Position numbers and translations under genes: made by a program. Positions 53,980-63,400 of a stretch of 64,000 nt of DNA are shown here, piece by piece. Source of the stretch: Thalassotalea insulae. Lineage in GTDB: Bacteria > Pseudomonadota > Gammaproteobacteria > Enterobacterales > Alteromonadaceae. The DNA lies in the NCBI RefSeq assembly GCF_030161395.1, contig NZ_BSST01000001.1:310001-374000 (forward strand), written 5' to 3'. Under the pieces are notes generated by a model, which saw only the letters and a list, made by a program, of their open reading frames with translations, searched no databases and was not told the origin of the DNA. The number at the start of each line of letters is the position of its first letter. Positions within the stretch are counted from its first letter, which is position 1.

Positions 53980-55821
53980 ATGAAACTCAGCCAAGTTCTT
54001 TCAAGCCTAAATCAAGTAGAAAAATCAAAATTTATTTCCTGTCTAGATAAGCTATGTTTAACCGCTACTCCAACTGATAAACAACTAGCTAAGTCTGTCG
54101 AAAAAATTGATGGGCAAATTAAAAATGCATCGGGAAGTGAAATAACTTCACTTTTTTCTTTAGTTTCTTCTTACTACAAAACTGCTATGCAAGAACAGCT
54201 TGCTATGTCTAGTGCTCAAATAGGCCTATTAGTTAATATCTTAACTAGAGATGGAAATTCAATTGCCAGAACCTCGTGGATAGAGGCGTTATACGATAAA
54301 GAATGGAAGGCTCTTAAATTATCTTCCAAAGAAATTCAGAATGAAATTGATAGTAGTATTGAGGATGAATTTGCTAAAGGTAATTTGCTTAGCATCTATA
54401 AAGATTGTGTTTCCGTATCATTTACTAATGATGAAAAAAGTAATCGAGAATCTAAAATTACAGATGATGAAAGAACCATTCTTAATACATTGGCAGATAG
54501 GCTAAATATATCAATGGATGAAGCATCAGCCATAGAGCATTTAATAGATCCTGTTCCACAAAATAATGTTTTAGATGCTCTAAACGTTTTAAGAGAAATG
54601 GGAGTTCTTTTTATTAATCGTAAACGCTCAGAAGTTATGATCGCTGACGAAATAATAGCCATATTAAACGACATTCAAGGTAAAGAACTTGCCGACAAAC
54701 ATACATTAAGAATACTACGCAGCTTAAGTGACGCTGAGTTATCAAATATTTTAAAACATTATGGTAAAAAGATTAGAGGTGTGGAACGCACAGAGAAAAT
54801 TCATACGATTATTCATTCTAGGCTATCAATACGGAATATCTTAAGTCGCGATCTATTTGCTATTTCCGATACACAAAATCAACGCAAAGAGCGACTTAAG
54901 ACTTTGATTTCAGAATTAGAGTTAAACGTTGAAAAGATAGGAACAACGGTAGATGACAGAATTGATGTGATTATTAAGACTCTAAATCAATCAGCTAATG
55001 AAGAGTTTGAGCTTCTAAGTGCTGCAGGCTTCAAAGAAATGTATGCGACATTACAGATACATTTTCCCAAACTTGAAAAACTGTTACGTAATGAATTCGA
55101 AATTGAAGATCGAGAAGAAATTGATACAGATAAACTTAGAGCGTTAAGTATTACACCTATTGATATTTTATATTTACTAAGCAATGAGCAAATTAAAGTA
55201 GTTCGCGATAAAATGTCATTGTCTAAGCGAGGAAACCCAAGACAACTTATTTTAGAGTCTTTTGCGAACGCCAACGATAAACTTATTGAAAATTATTCAG
55301 AAGTAGCCTGTCGTGATTTAGCCTCACTGAAAGCAGCTGGTATAGAAATAGCAGAGGCAGACTTAGGTGTTAAGTTTGAAGAAATCACTAAAGAAATCTT
55401 TGAAAGCTTGAATTTGTTCGTTGATGAAGACTTAAGAAAAAGCATTAACACTTCAAAAGACAAAGCCGACATAATCATCTCATTGAGTGAAGATGATGTT
55501 ATCATTGGTGAAGCAAAAACCTGTAAAAATGGAGACTTTGCAAAATATTCTTCAACTTCTAGACAAGTCAAAGCGTACGTGAATAGATGTGAAAATCAAG
55601 GTAAACGTGTAGCTCAGGTCTTGATAGTCGCTCCTAGTTTTTCTGATGACTTTATTGAAAGCGCTGAAATGGATACTGAGATTAATATTTCCTTACTTGA
55701 GGCAAAAGGTTTAAAGCAAATTTATGATGCATACAAAGCAAGGCGGAACCCTAAATTTTCAGCCAAACTACTGACAAAAGGCGGGCTATTAAAAGCAGAA
55801 TTAATTGCTAAAAATATCTAA
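53980..55821 (+). CDS. Orphan PD-(D/E)XK nuclease protein, candidate defence gene
   Basis: A 613-residue protein starting behind AAAGGAG. The first ~470 residues are helical and unfamiliar, with a region like a winged helix about residues 165-225. The C-terminal nuclease core shows D497 in KADIIISL, E511-A-K513 in VIIGEAKT, and Q529-xxx-Y533 in SRQVKAY, the PD-(D/E)XK plus QxxxY set. Lower GC and different codon flavour from neighbours, and bracketed by duplicated terminators. No methyltransferase beside it, so not a standard restriction system; probably a DNA-cutting effector of phage defence, by inference. Confidence 0.7.
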   Translation: MKLSQVLSSLNQVEKSKFISCLDKLCLTATPTDKQLAKSVEKIDGQIKNASGSEITSLFSLVSSYYKTAMQEQLAMSSAQIGLLVNILTRDGNSIARTSWIEALYDKEWKALKLSSKEIQNEIDSSIEDEFAKGNLLSIYKDCVSVSFTNDEKSNRESKITDDERTILNTLADRLNISMDEASAIEHLIDPVPQNNVLDALNVLREMGVLFINRKRSEVMIADEIIAILNDIQGKELADKHTLRILRSLSDAELSNILKHYGKKIRGVERTEKIHTIIHSRLSIRNILSRDLFAISDTQNQRKERLKTLISELELNVEKIGTTVDDRIDVIIKTLNQSANEEFELLSAAGFKEMYATLQIHFPKLEKLLRNEFEIEDREEIDTDKLRALSITPIDILYLLSNEQIKVVRDKMSLSKRGNPRQLILESFANANDKLIENYSEVACRDLASLKAAGIEIAEADLGVKFEEITKEIFESLNLFVDEDLRKSINTSKDKADIIISLSEDDVIIGEAKTCKNGDFAKYSSTSRQVKAYVNRCENQGKRVAQVLIVAPSFSDDFIESAEMDTEINISLLEAKGLKQIYDAYKARRNPKFSAKLLTKGGLLKAELIAKNI

Positions 55822-55914
55822 GTTATAATTGCTTAACCCTGAATCTATTTTGCGTTACCTTCACTTAGACATAAGCTTTCTAAATAATAATTCTAAACAC
55901 ATATCTATATAAAC

Positions 55915-55950
55915 CACAAAAAAAGCGAGCCTAAGCTCGCTTTTTATTAT
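55915..55950. terminator. Bidirectional terminator between nuclease gene and gcvP
   Basis: AAAGCGAGC / GCTCGCTTT stem with A run on one side and T run on the other; ends gcvP on the minus strand and probably the nuclease gene on the plus strand. Near-duplicate of 53042-53090. Confidence 0.85.
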
Positions 55951-55968
55951 TCCATATCAACTAGTTAA

Positions 55969-58860
55969 CTAGTCTTTATAAGTATCCGTTGCCGGGCATG
56001 AACAGATCAGATTACGGTCGCCGTAGACATCGTCAATACGGTTAACTGTTGGCCAGAACTTGTTCGCTGCCGCCGCTGGCACTGGGAATACCGCCTCAGC
56101 AATTGAGTAACCACGGTTCCATTCACCTGTAACATCCGCCAAGGTATGCGGTGCATTGTGTAATGGGTTATCTTCTGCCGTCCACTCACCAGATTCCACT
56201 TTACGTACTTCGTCACGAATACAAACCATAGCTTCAATAAAGCGATCCAGTTCTGCTTTAGACTCAGACTCAGTTGGTTCAATCATGAAAGTACCCGCTA
56301 CCGGGAATGACATGGTTGGTGCGTGGAAACCATAATCCATTAAGCGTTTTGCCATATCTACTTCGGTAATACCTGATTCCGCCTTGATTGGGCGTAAATC
56401 AATAATACATTCATGAGCAACACGGCCATTTTTACCGGTATATAAAATTGGGTAATGTTGGCTTAATTTCTTCGCTAAGTAGTTAGCGTTAGTGATCGCG
56501 TATTTAGTGGCATCAGTGACCCCTTTTCTACCTAATAACGCTATGTAAAGGTAAGAGATACATAAAATACCCGCACTACCGTATGGAGCGGCTGATACTG
56601 CGCCGTTACCTTTAGTTGCTTCATTCACCGTTACTAATGCGTGGTCTGGTAAAAATGGTGCTAAATGTGATTTAACGCCAATTGGCCCCATACCTGGACC
56701 ACCACCACCGTGTGGAATAGCAAAGGTTTTGTGTAAGTTAAGGTGAGAAACGTCAGCACCAATGTGCCCTGGTGAGGTTAAGCCCACTTGCGCGTTCATG
56801 TTTGCGCCATCTAAGTACACTTGACCGCCATGCTGATGAACGATGTTACAAATTTCAGCAATAGTAGTTTCATATACACCGTGTGTTGATGGATAGGTGA
56901 TCATGATACAAGATAAGTTGTCGGCCATTTCACTTGCTTTCGCGCGTAAATCGTCCATATCAACGTTACCTTCTTTATCACAGGCAACTACCACTACTTT
57001 CATGCCAACCATTTGCGCAGACGCTGGGTTAGTACCGTGTGCTGATGACGGGATCAAACAGATATTTCTGTGCCCTTCCCCGCGGCTTTCATGGTATTTA
57101 TGAATCGCGATAAGACCGGCATATTCACCTTGTGCACCTGAGTTAGGTTGCATTGAAATATTATCGTAGCCAGTAAGCTCAACTAACCATTTACCTAGTT
57201 CGTCGATCATTTGCTTATAGCCCTGCGCTTGATCAAGCGGTGCAAACGGATGCATGTTAGCAAATTCAGGCCATGAAACTGGGATCATCTGCGCAGTGGC
57301 ATTTAATTTCATGGTACAAGAACCTAATGAAATCATTGAATGGTTAAGCGCTAAATCTTTGTTTTCTAACTTTTTGATATAACGAAGCATTTCTGTTTCG
57401 CTATGGTATGAGTTAAAGACCGGATGAGTTAAAAACTCTGATTCACGTACTAAAGACTCAGGAATTGACGGGTATTCTAATACGCGTACTTCAGCGTCTA
57501 ATAATTCAATATCTAAGCCGTGATCTTCACCGAATAAAATATCAAATAATGCGAACAGATCATCACGAGTAGTGGTTTCATCGATTGAAATGCTGATTTG
57601 GTTCGCTACGTCTGTGCGGAAGTTAACGCCTTTAGCTAATGCACGAGCAACAATTTCAGCTTTACGCTCTTCAGATAAATTAAAGGTTAAGGTATCGAAA
57701 TAGCTGCCATGTAACGGTGTTAACCCTTTAGTGTTCGCCGCATGCGCTAAAATATCAGCAAAACGGTGAATACGTGTCGCGATAGTTTTTAAGCCTTGTG
57801 GACCGTGATAAACAGCGTAGAACGACGCCATATTCGCTAACAATACCTGTGCAGTACAAATATTAGAATTGGCTTTTTCACGGCGAATATGCTGTTCACG
57901 CGTTTGCATCGCCATACGTAATGCGTTGTTACCACGGGTATCTTTTGATACCCCGATAATACGGCCTGGCAATGAACGCTTATATTTATCTGAAGTGGTG
58001 AAAAATGCCGCGTGAGGACCACCGTAGCCCATAGGTACACCAAAACGCTGAGTAGAACCAATGACCGCGTCAGCACCTAATTCACCTGGCGCTTTTAATA
58101 AAACTAGGCTCATAATATCAGCAGCTACTGCAACAATACCTTTATTGTCATGTACTTTGGCAATTAATTCTGAAATATCACGTACTTCACCGGTCGCACT
58201 AGGGTATTGTAATAAGGCACCGAATACATCGTGATTTACCACATCGTCTGTTTCACCAAGGATGATATCAAAACCAAACATGGCGGCACGTTGTTTAACT
58301 ACATCAATCGTTTGCGGGTAAACATCTGTTGAGATAAAAAACGCATTTGATTTTTTATTTTTCGATACACGTTTTGCTAACGCCATTGCCTCAGCAGCAG
58401 CCGTACCTTCATCAAGTAACGACGCAGAGGCTAAATCTAGCCCAGTTAAATCTAAACACATTTGCTGGAAGTTTAATAATGCTTCTAAACGACCTTGAGC
58501 AATTTCCGGCTGATATGGCGTATAAGCGGTGTACCAACCTGGATTTTCCAACACGTTACGTAAAATAACGTTTGGTGTTAAGGTGCCGTAATAACCTAAA
58601 CCAATATAGCTGGTGTTAACTTTATTTAGGCTTGCAACCGCTTTTAAATCAGTTAACGCACTAACTTCTGTTTTACTTGGCTCAATGTTAGGCAGGTCAG
58701 CTAAGCGGATATCGCTTGGCACAATTTCATTAATTAAGGCATCAACAGACTCGGCACCAATGTCGTTTAACATTGCCTGCGTTTGCGCTTCATCTGGGCC
58801 GATATGACGGCGAATAAAATCTTGAGTTTGCTCTAATTCAAATAACGATTGAGTAGTCAT
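55969..58860 (-). CDS. gcvP: Glycine dehydrogenase (decarboxylating), P protein
   Basis: A 963-residue full-length homodimeric P protein that decarboxylates glycine with pyridoxal phosphate and passes the aminomethyl group to lipoyl GcvH. N-terminal half begins FIRRHIGPDEAQTQAMLNDI; the PLP lysine is K711 in HLNLHKTFAIPHGGGGPG, preceded by the conserved LDGANMNAQVGLTSPGHIGA. Length matches E. coli (957). Last gene of the gcvT-gcvH-gcvP order, separated from gcvH by a hairpin that looks like an attenuator. Confidence 0.97.
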   Translation of the reverse strand: MTTQSLFELEQTQDFIRRHIGPDEAQTQAMLNDIGAESVDALINEIVPSDIRLADLPNIEPSKTEVSALTDLKAVASLNKVNTSYIGLGYYGTLTPNVILRNVLENPGWYTAYTPYQPEIAQGRLEALLNFQQMCLDLTGLDLASASLLDEGTAAAEAMALAKRVSKNKKSNAFFISTDVYPQTIDVVKQRAAMFGFDIILGETDDVVNHDVFGALLQYPSATGEVRDISELIAKVHDNKGIVAVAADIMSLVLLKAPGELGADAVIGSTQRFGVPMGYGGPHAAFFTTSDKYKRSLPGRIIGVSKDTRGNNALRMAMQTREQHIRREKANSNICTAQVLLANMASFYAVYHGPQGLKTIATRIHRFADILAHAANTKGLTPLHGSYFDTLTFNLSEERKAEIVARALAKGVNFRTDVANQISISIDETTTRDDLFALFDILFGEDHGLDIELLDAEVRVLEYPSIPESLVRESEFLTHPVFNSYHSETEMLRYIKKLENKDLALNHSMISLGSCTMKLNATAQMIPVSWPEFANMHPFAPLDQAQGYKQMIDELGKWLVELTGYDNISMQPNSGAQGEYAGLIAIHKYHESRGEGHRNICLIPSSAHGTNPASAQMVGMKVVVVACDKEGNVDMDDLRAKASEMADNLSCIMITYPSTHGVYETTIAEICNIVHQHGGQVYLDGANMNAQVGLTSPGHIGADVSHLNLHKTFAIPHGGGGPGMGPIGVKSHLAPFLPDHALVTVNEATKGNGAVSAAPYGSAGILCISYLYIALLGRKGVTDATKYAITNANYLAKKLSQHYPILYTGKNGRVAHECIIDLRPIKAESGITEVDMAKRLMDYGFHAPTMSFPVAGTFMIEPTESESKAELDRFIEAMVCIRDEVRKVESGEWTAEDNPLHNAPHTLADVTGEWNRGYSIAEAVFPVPAAAANKFWPTVNRIDDVYGDRNLICSCPATDTYKD

Positions 58861-58888
58861 AAAACAGCTTCACTATAAATGTATAAAA

Positions 58889-58917
58889 AGAAAGCCCCGA
58901 ACTTGAGTTCAGGGCTT
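58889..58917 (-). terminator. Intercistronic hairpin between gcvH and gcvP
   Basis: AGCCCTGAAC and GTTCGGGGCT arms (minus strand) with a four-base loop TCAA, one G.G mismatch-type position, then TTTCTTTTT. It lies between gcvH stop and gcvP start, so it may attenuate gcvP relative to gcvTH. Confidence 0.75.
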
Positions 58918-58938
58918 TAAATATTTGTTAATTAACGA

Positions 58939-59328
58939 TTAGTCTTCGTCAATTGAGTTTTCGTAACCTTCTGCATCAAGTAATGCAGCAAGTTCGCTTT
59001 CATCTTCCAATTTAATTTTGAACATCCAGCCGTCGCCAAAAGCGTCTGAGTTAACCAACTCAGGTGAATCTTCTAAGTCTTCATTCACTTCAACAACTTC
59101 ACCAGAAACCGGAGCATAAATATCAGAAGCCGCTTTAACAGATTCTGCTACAGCAACGTCGTCACCAGTGCTGACGCTTTCACCCACTTCAGGTAATTCA
59201 ACAAAAACCATATCACCTAATAATTCTTGTGCATGTTCTGTAATACCTACAGTAACGATTCCGTCACCTTCATTACGTACCCATTCATGCGATGTTGCGT
59301 ATCTTAATTCTGAAGGAATGTTGCTCAT
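58939..59328 (-). CDS. gcvH: Glycine cleavage H protein
   Basis: A 129-residue lipoyl carrier that moves the aminomethyl group from GcvP to GcvT. Lipoyl-lysine is K65 in VAVAESVKAASDIYAPVSGE, the standard context. Full-length, complete. Sits 82 bases after gcvT. Confidence 0.97.
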   Translation of the reverse strand: MSNIPSELRYATSHEWVRNEGDGIVTVGITEHAQELLGDMVFVELPEVGESVSTGDDVAVAESVKAASDIYAPVSGEVVEVNEDLEDSPELVNSDAFGDGWMFKIKLEDESELAALLDAEGYENSIDED

Positions 59329-59410
59329 TTTTTTGTTCCTAATGTTTATGTATTATTATCAAATATTGGCTAATGCCCTACTCGTTTATCACTATAGAGC
59401 AAGTTAAAAA

Positions 59411-60502
59411 TTAATCCAGCTGGCTTTTACCATTACGGACAAAGCTTGGCTTAACTACGTTAACTTTAACTAACTTTTTGCGCATTTCAACTTCTACCGT
59501 ATCACCCACTTTAACACTACGTGGTACACGTGCCATGGCAATAGAATGTTGTAATGTTGGCGAGAAAGTACCTGAGGTGATCACACCTTCGCCGGCAGCA
59601 GAAATCACTTTTAATCCTGAACGTAATACGCCTTTATCAGTCATTACTAAGCCAACCAATTTTGGCTGATCGCCTGCTTCACGCTGCGCTGCTAGTACAT
59701 CACGACCGATGAAGTTACGATCGCTTGGTTCCCAGCTTATCGTCCATGCCATGTTTGCCGCAAGTGGTGATACCGTTTCGTCCATATCTAAGCCGTATAA
59801 GTTCATACCCGCTTCTAAACGTAAGGTATCACGTGCGCCTAAACCACAAGGCTTAACACCGGCATCTAATAATTGTTGCCATAAATCTGCCGCTTGTTCT
59901 TGTGGTACCACAATCTCATAGCCGTTTTCACCCGTGTAACCAGTAGTGGCAATAAACAACTCACCGGCTTGTACACCAAAAAATGGCTTCATACCATCAA
60001 CCGCTTGAGTTTGTTCAGCGGATAAAAGAGTGGCTACTTTTGCTTTAGCTTGAGGACCTTGTACAGCGATCATGCCAAATTCAGGACGTTCAGTAATGGT
60101 AATATCAAAACCTTCTGCTTGCTTGTTCATCCAAGCTAAGTCTTTTTCACGAGTAGCAGAGTTAACCACTAAGCGGTAATCGGTGTCAGTAAAAAAATAG
60201 ATAATTAAATCATCAATCACACCGCCTTCGTCATTACACATGCCAGTGTAAAGCGCTTTACCGGCAACTTCTAATTTAGCGACGTCATTAATCACTAAAC
60301 GACGTAAATACGCTTTGGCATCGCTACCTTTAACATCGACAATCGTCATATGAGACACATCAAACATCCCGGCATCAGTACGCACGGCGTGGTGTTCTTC
60401 AATTTGAGAACCATAATTGATCGGCATTTCCCAGCCATGGAAGTCAACCATTTTTGCGCCAGCTTCAAGGTGCTTAGCATGAAGTACGGTTTTATTTGTC
60501 AT
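59411..60502 (-). CDS. gcvT: Glycine cleavage T protein (aminomethyltransferase)
   Basis: A 363-residue folate-binding transferase that makes methylene-tetrahydrofolate and ammonia from the GcvH-bound intermediate. Family motifs GAKMVDFHGWEMPINYGSQI, HHAVRTDAGMFDVSHM, YTGENGYEIVVP and GLGARDTLRLEAGMNLYG with the catalytic Asp. First gene of the operon; a consensus promoter lies upstream, and no glycine riboswitch is visible. Confidence 0.97.
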   Translation of the reverse strand: MTNKTVLHAKHLEAGAKMVDFHGWEMPINYGSQIEEHHAVRTDAGMFDVSHMTIVDVKGSDAKAYLRRLVINDVAKLEVAGKALYTGMCNDEGGVIDDLIIYFFTDTDYRLVVNSATREKDLAWMNKQAEGFDITITERPEFGMIAVQGPQAKAKVATLLSAEQTQAVDGMKPFFGVQAGELFIATTGYTGENGYEIVVPQEQAADLWQQLLDAGVKPCGLGARDTLRLEAGMNLYGLDMDETVSPLAANMAWTISWEPSDRNFIGRDVLAAQREAGDQPKLVGLVMTDKGVLRSGLKVISAAGEGVITSGTFSPTLQHSIAMARVPRSVKVGDTVEVEMRKKLVKVNVVKPSFVRNGKSQLD

Positions 60503-60593
60503 TGTTAAAGTTCCACTGTGATTGCATGAATAGCTGTTAGTTTAGACGCTAGCGCCAAAAGTAACGGCTGATTGTTTACAAAATTTGCGCGTA

Positions 60594-60622
60594 ATTATAG
60601 CGGGACGATACCGTTGATTCAA
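60594..60622 (-). promoter_or_regulatory. Sigma-70 promoter for gcvTHP
   Basis: Minus strand TTGAAT, 17-base spacer, TATAAT, about 90 bases before the gcvT start codon. Confidence 0.7.
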
Positions 60623-60893
60623 CAAATAAAAGCAGTGGTTTCAAATTTTAAACTAGTAAAATAACAATATAAAAATTTAATTCGGATAATTTAGATATAT
60701 AAAAATTTTACTCAGATTGATATTTGATAAATAAAAGCCAACCAAACAAAATTGCCCTAAACGCCGCGCTTTATGATTAAGCCATCTGATAAATATCTTA
60801 TTTAGCTGCTAAAATTGACTTTATACATAGAAGAAATTTGCAAAATTTGCGTTGGTAAACCAACACAAGGGTATCAATAAAAGGCAGTGAATA
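60623..60893. other. AT-rich intergenic region
   Basis: Together with the gcvT leader this makes about 390 bases without a gene. It should also hold the promoter of the plus-strand gene at 60894. I looked for glycine riboswitch blocks on both strands and found none. Confidence 0.5.
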
Positions 60894-61427
60894 ATGAGCA
60901 ACTCTGCAATACAAAGATTAATTGAGTCGGCAACACATCAAGATACGGTAGATCTTAAAGCTATTTGCCAATCGTTACACATTCGAGTGGTCTTAGATGA
61001 GCAATTACAGGATTATTGTAAAATTGGTATCGACGTGGATGAAAAGCTCACCATTTGGCTGAATACAAAAATAGATAAAAAGACCAAGTTTACCTTTGTC
61101 GCAATTGCCACCGCAGAATGGTTGATCCATCCTGACAGAGTGAAAGACCAAGGAGTAAGTTACGACATCTTCTTTTTACGAGAACTCACCAACTATAAAG
61201 CATCAAAGCTTATTATGCTCGCCACCCGGTTAGCCGTACCTGAACATATTATTGAAAAACTCTCGGATGCATTAGAAGTGCAATTTACGAAAAACGATGC
61301 CGCCGATAACTTTGACAGTGATGCTTATATCGAAAACTCCGATTATTTACCTGAATTTTTACGCTGTGTGATCAAAGTAAGTTCCAGCATCTTTTTACTG
61401 GATAACTTATCTTCCAAGTTTGAATAG
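60894..61427 (+). CDS. ImmA/IrrE-like protein lacking the zinc motif
   Basis: A 177-residue protein that follows the ImmA/IrrE layout: an early beta strand (LKAICQSLHIRVVLDE), then KTKFTFVAIATAEWLIHPDR where ImmA proteins have 'RFTLAHELGHxxLHP', then RELTNYKASKLIMLATRLAV in place of the 'E..A..FA..LLMP' helix. The HExxH zinc ligands are replaced (A72-TAEW-76), so it is unlikely to be a protease; it may be a regulatory or sensing relic. Resemblance rests on pattern. Confidence 0.5.
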   Translation: MSNSAIQRLIESATHQDTVDLKAICQSLHIRVVLDEQLQDYCKIGIDVDEKLTIWLNTKIDKKTKFTFVAIATAEWLIHPDRVKDQGVSYDIFFLRELTNYKASKLIMLATRLAVPEHIIEKLSDALEVQFTKNDAADNFDSDAYIENSDYLPEFLRCVIKVSSSIFLLDNLSSKFE

Positions 61428-61554
61428 GCTGTGCGCGCTTTATCAAGCATAAGACATCATTGATACATACCTTCCATTCTTTATAAAAATCAGATTTTTA
61501 GTCTATGGTTGATATATAGCGTTAATTGTCAAACATATTGAAAAGGAAGTGAAC

Positions 61555-62001
61555 ATGAAATATTTGGTGAGCGGAGTTTTTTTTCTTTGTCTATTGTTAA
61601 TTGTCAGCTGTGATAAAGGGGCTGATTCTCCTCGGGGCTTTAGTCTCCCACATGGTGACGCTGACTTAGGCAAACAAGTGTTTATTAAATATCAATGCAG
61701 TGGCTGTCATCAAATAGATGATATAACACAGCCACAAGAAGCCGAATTTTCCATTCGACTAGGCGGAAAAACCACGCAGGTAAAAACTTATGCTGAACTG
61801 GTAACGTCAGTGATCAACCCATCACATAAATTTGCCCGAGGTTATCCGCTATCTAAGATACAACAAGATGGCACATCTAAAATGAAAGTATTTAACGATG
61901 TGATGACTATCACTGAACTCATTAATCTGGTTGCCTTTATTCAGCCACATTATGAGTTAATGCCATATAAAAATACCAACTACCAGTATTACACCTATTA
62001 A
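61555..62001 (+). CDS. Lipoprotein monoheme cytochrome c
   Basis: 148 residues from the ATG at 61555 (AAGGAAG upstream; a GTG two codons earlier is possible). Lipobox IVSC gives a lipid anchor; the heme site is CSGCH in YQCSGCHQID. A candidate axial methionine is in SKMKVFNDVMT. Short electron carrier in the periplasm; partner enzyme unknown. Ends before a bidirectional terminator. Confidence 0.8.
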   Translation: MKYLVSGVFFLCLLLIVSCDKGADSPRGFSLPHGDADLGKQVFIKYQCSGCHQIDDITQPQEAEFSIRLGGKTTQVKTYAELVTSVINPSHKFARGYPLSKIQQDGTSKMKVFNDVMTITELINLVAFIQPHYELMPYKNTNYQYYTY

Positions 62002-62039
62002 TACAGCTTTGTTTGCCAAACCAAATCATAGCGACTATT

Positions 62040-62063
62040 AAAAAGGGAGAAAACTCTCCCTTT
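62040..62063. terminator. Bidirectional terminator between cytochrome c and ubiI
   Basis: AAAGGGAGA, loop AAAC, TCTCCCTTT, with short A and T runs either side. Confidence 0.75.
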
Positions 62064-62088
62064 CTCTGACACTTAGCTCATCTCACTA

Positions 62089-63345
62089 TTAATCAGCAAC
62101 GGTTTTAGCTAAATCCGGCAAATGATGACGATAACCTAATGCCTGCTTGATCAACTGACTTTTTACCGGGGTGACTTGATTGATCAAGCTCATGCCTAAG
62201 CCACGTAATAATTTAATCGGTGCTTGTTGCGGAGTAAATACCTGTTTGATTGCCGACATCGCTGCAATCATCTCGGCGGCATCCGCTTTACGCCAGCGTT
62301 GATATTGCTGTAACGCAATGCTGTCAACCCAATGAGTCGTTTCAGCATTCACTGACTGATGATCAAATGGCGCTGTTAAGGTTTGTGCTAGTGCTGCCGC
62401 ATCTAATAAGCCTAAATTCACTCCCTGGCCCGCCAGCGGATGAATCGTATGGGCAGCATCACCTACCAGCACTACCCGATCTTTCACTACATCCTGAGCA
62501 AAACGCATGGTTAACGGATAGGTAAAACGTTCGCTTACCAGACTAATACTACCTAGCTTGCCGTCAGACGCAGCGGTAATTTCTTTAGCAAAATCCTGTG
62601 GTGATAATTCAGTTAACTGCTGCGCCCGCTCTGGCGATGTTGACCAGACAATAGAACATAAGTCACTGCCTTGTTGTTGCATCGAAAGTGGTAAAAAGGC
62701 CAATGGGCCAGTATCTAAAAATACCTGCCACGCAGTATTACTATGACCTTGTGGAGTTTTTACTGATGCAACAATGGCATGATGATCATAATCTTGAAAA
62801 GTCATTGAAAACTTCAATTGTTCCCGTAACCAGGAACGAGCACCATCCGCACCAACCGCTAGTTTAGCGGTGATCGGCGGTAAGCTGCTAAAACTGGCGA
62901 ACACTTCACTTTCACCAACAGCGATATTCGAGAGTTTTTCCTCAGTATAAAAGCTAATACCTTGATCCTGTTCCGCTTTTTTCCATAACGCGCGGCGGAT
63001 AACACTATTTTCAATGATCCAACCCAATTGGCCGTTGTGCTCGCGCGCAGCTAAATCATCGAGGGTAAAGTCCAGCTTGCCATAACCTGATTTATCCCAA
63101 ATATGCATCTGCTGATAAGGCTGGGCCCGCATTTCAATCATTGCCTGCCAGACATCAAGGTTGGTAAATAACTGCTGGCTGACCGCATTAATGGCACTGA
63201 CTCGAACGTCGGCATCTGAGGTTATTTCGGCTAATGGTTGTGTATCCACTATGGCTACGGTTAACGGGCTGTGCTGACGAATAGCTAACGCTGTGGTTAA
63301 CCCCACCATGCCGCCACCAACAATTAAAACATCATATTTTTGCAT
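62089..63345 (-). CDS. ubiI: FAD-dependent ubiquinone hydroxylase (UbiI/VisC type)
   Basis: A 418-residue flavin monooxygenase that hydroxylates an octaprenylphenol ring in ubiquinone synthesis. Rossmann motif VLIVGGGMVGLTTALAIRQ, AVGADGARSWLRE and the FAD/ribityl motif VVLVGDAAHTIHPLAGQGVN. The pair with UbiH upstream is the normal order (ubiH-ubiI), and the length fits. Symbol ubiI is preferred over visC by position; UbiH, UbiI and UbiF are close relatives, so the exact ring carbon is inferred. Confidence 0.85.
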   Translation of the reverse strand: MQKYDVLIVGGGMVGLTTALAIRQHSPLTVAIVDTQPLAEITSDADVRVSAINAVSQQLFTNLDVWQAMIEMRAQPYQQMHIWDKSGYGKLDFTLDDLAAREHNGQLGWIIENSVIRRALWKKAEQDQGISFYTEEKLSNIAVGESEVFASFSSLPPITAKLAVGADGARSWLREQLKFSMTFQDYDHHAIVASVKTPQGHSNTAWQVFLDTGPLAFLPLSMQQQGSDLCSIVWSTSPERAQQLTELSPQDFAKEITAASDGKLGSISLVSERFTYPLTMRFAQDVVKDRVVLVGDAAHTIHPLAGQGVNLGLLDAAALAQTLTAPFDHQSVNAETTHWVDSIALQQYQRWRKADAAEMIAAMSAIKQVFTPQQAPIKLLRGLGMSLINQVTPVKSQLIKQALGYRHHLPDLAKTVAD

Positions 63346-63400
63346 GCAATTCTCGAATATTTTTTCTAACTATCTTTTGAGACACAACAACGCGCCAAGG

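Noticed and set aside
53980..55821. Type II restriction-modification system
   Set aside because: No methyltransferase gene within the island, so a paired R-M system is not supported.
60503..60893. Glycine riboswitch before gcvT
   Set aside because: I compared both strands with the conserved blocks known for this riboswitch and found no match.
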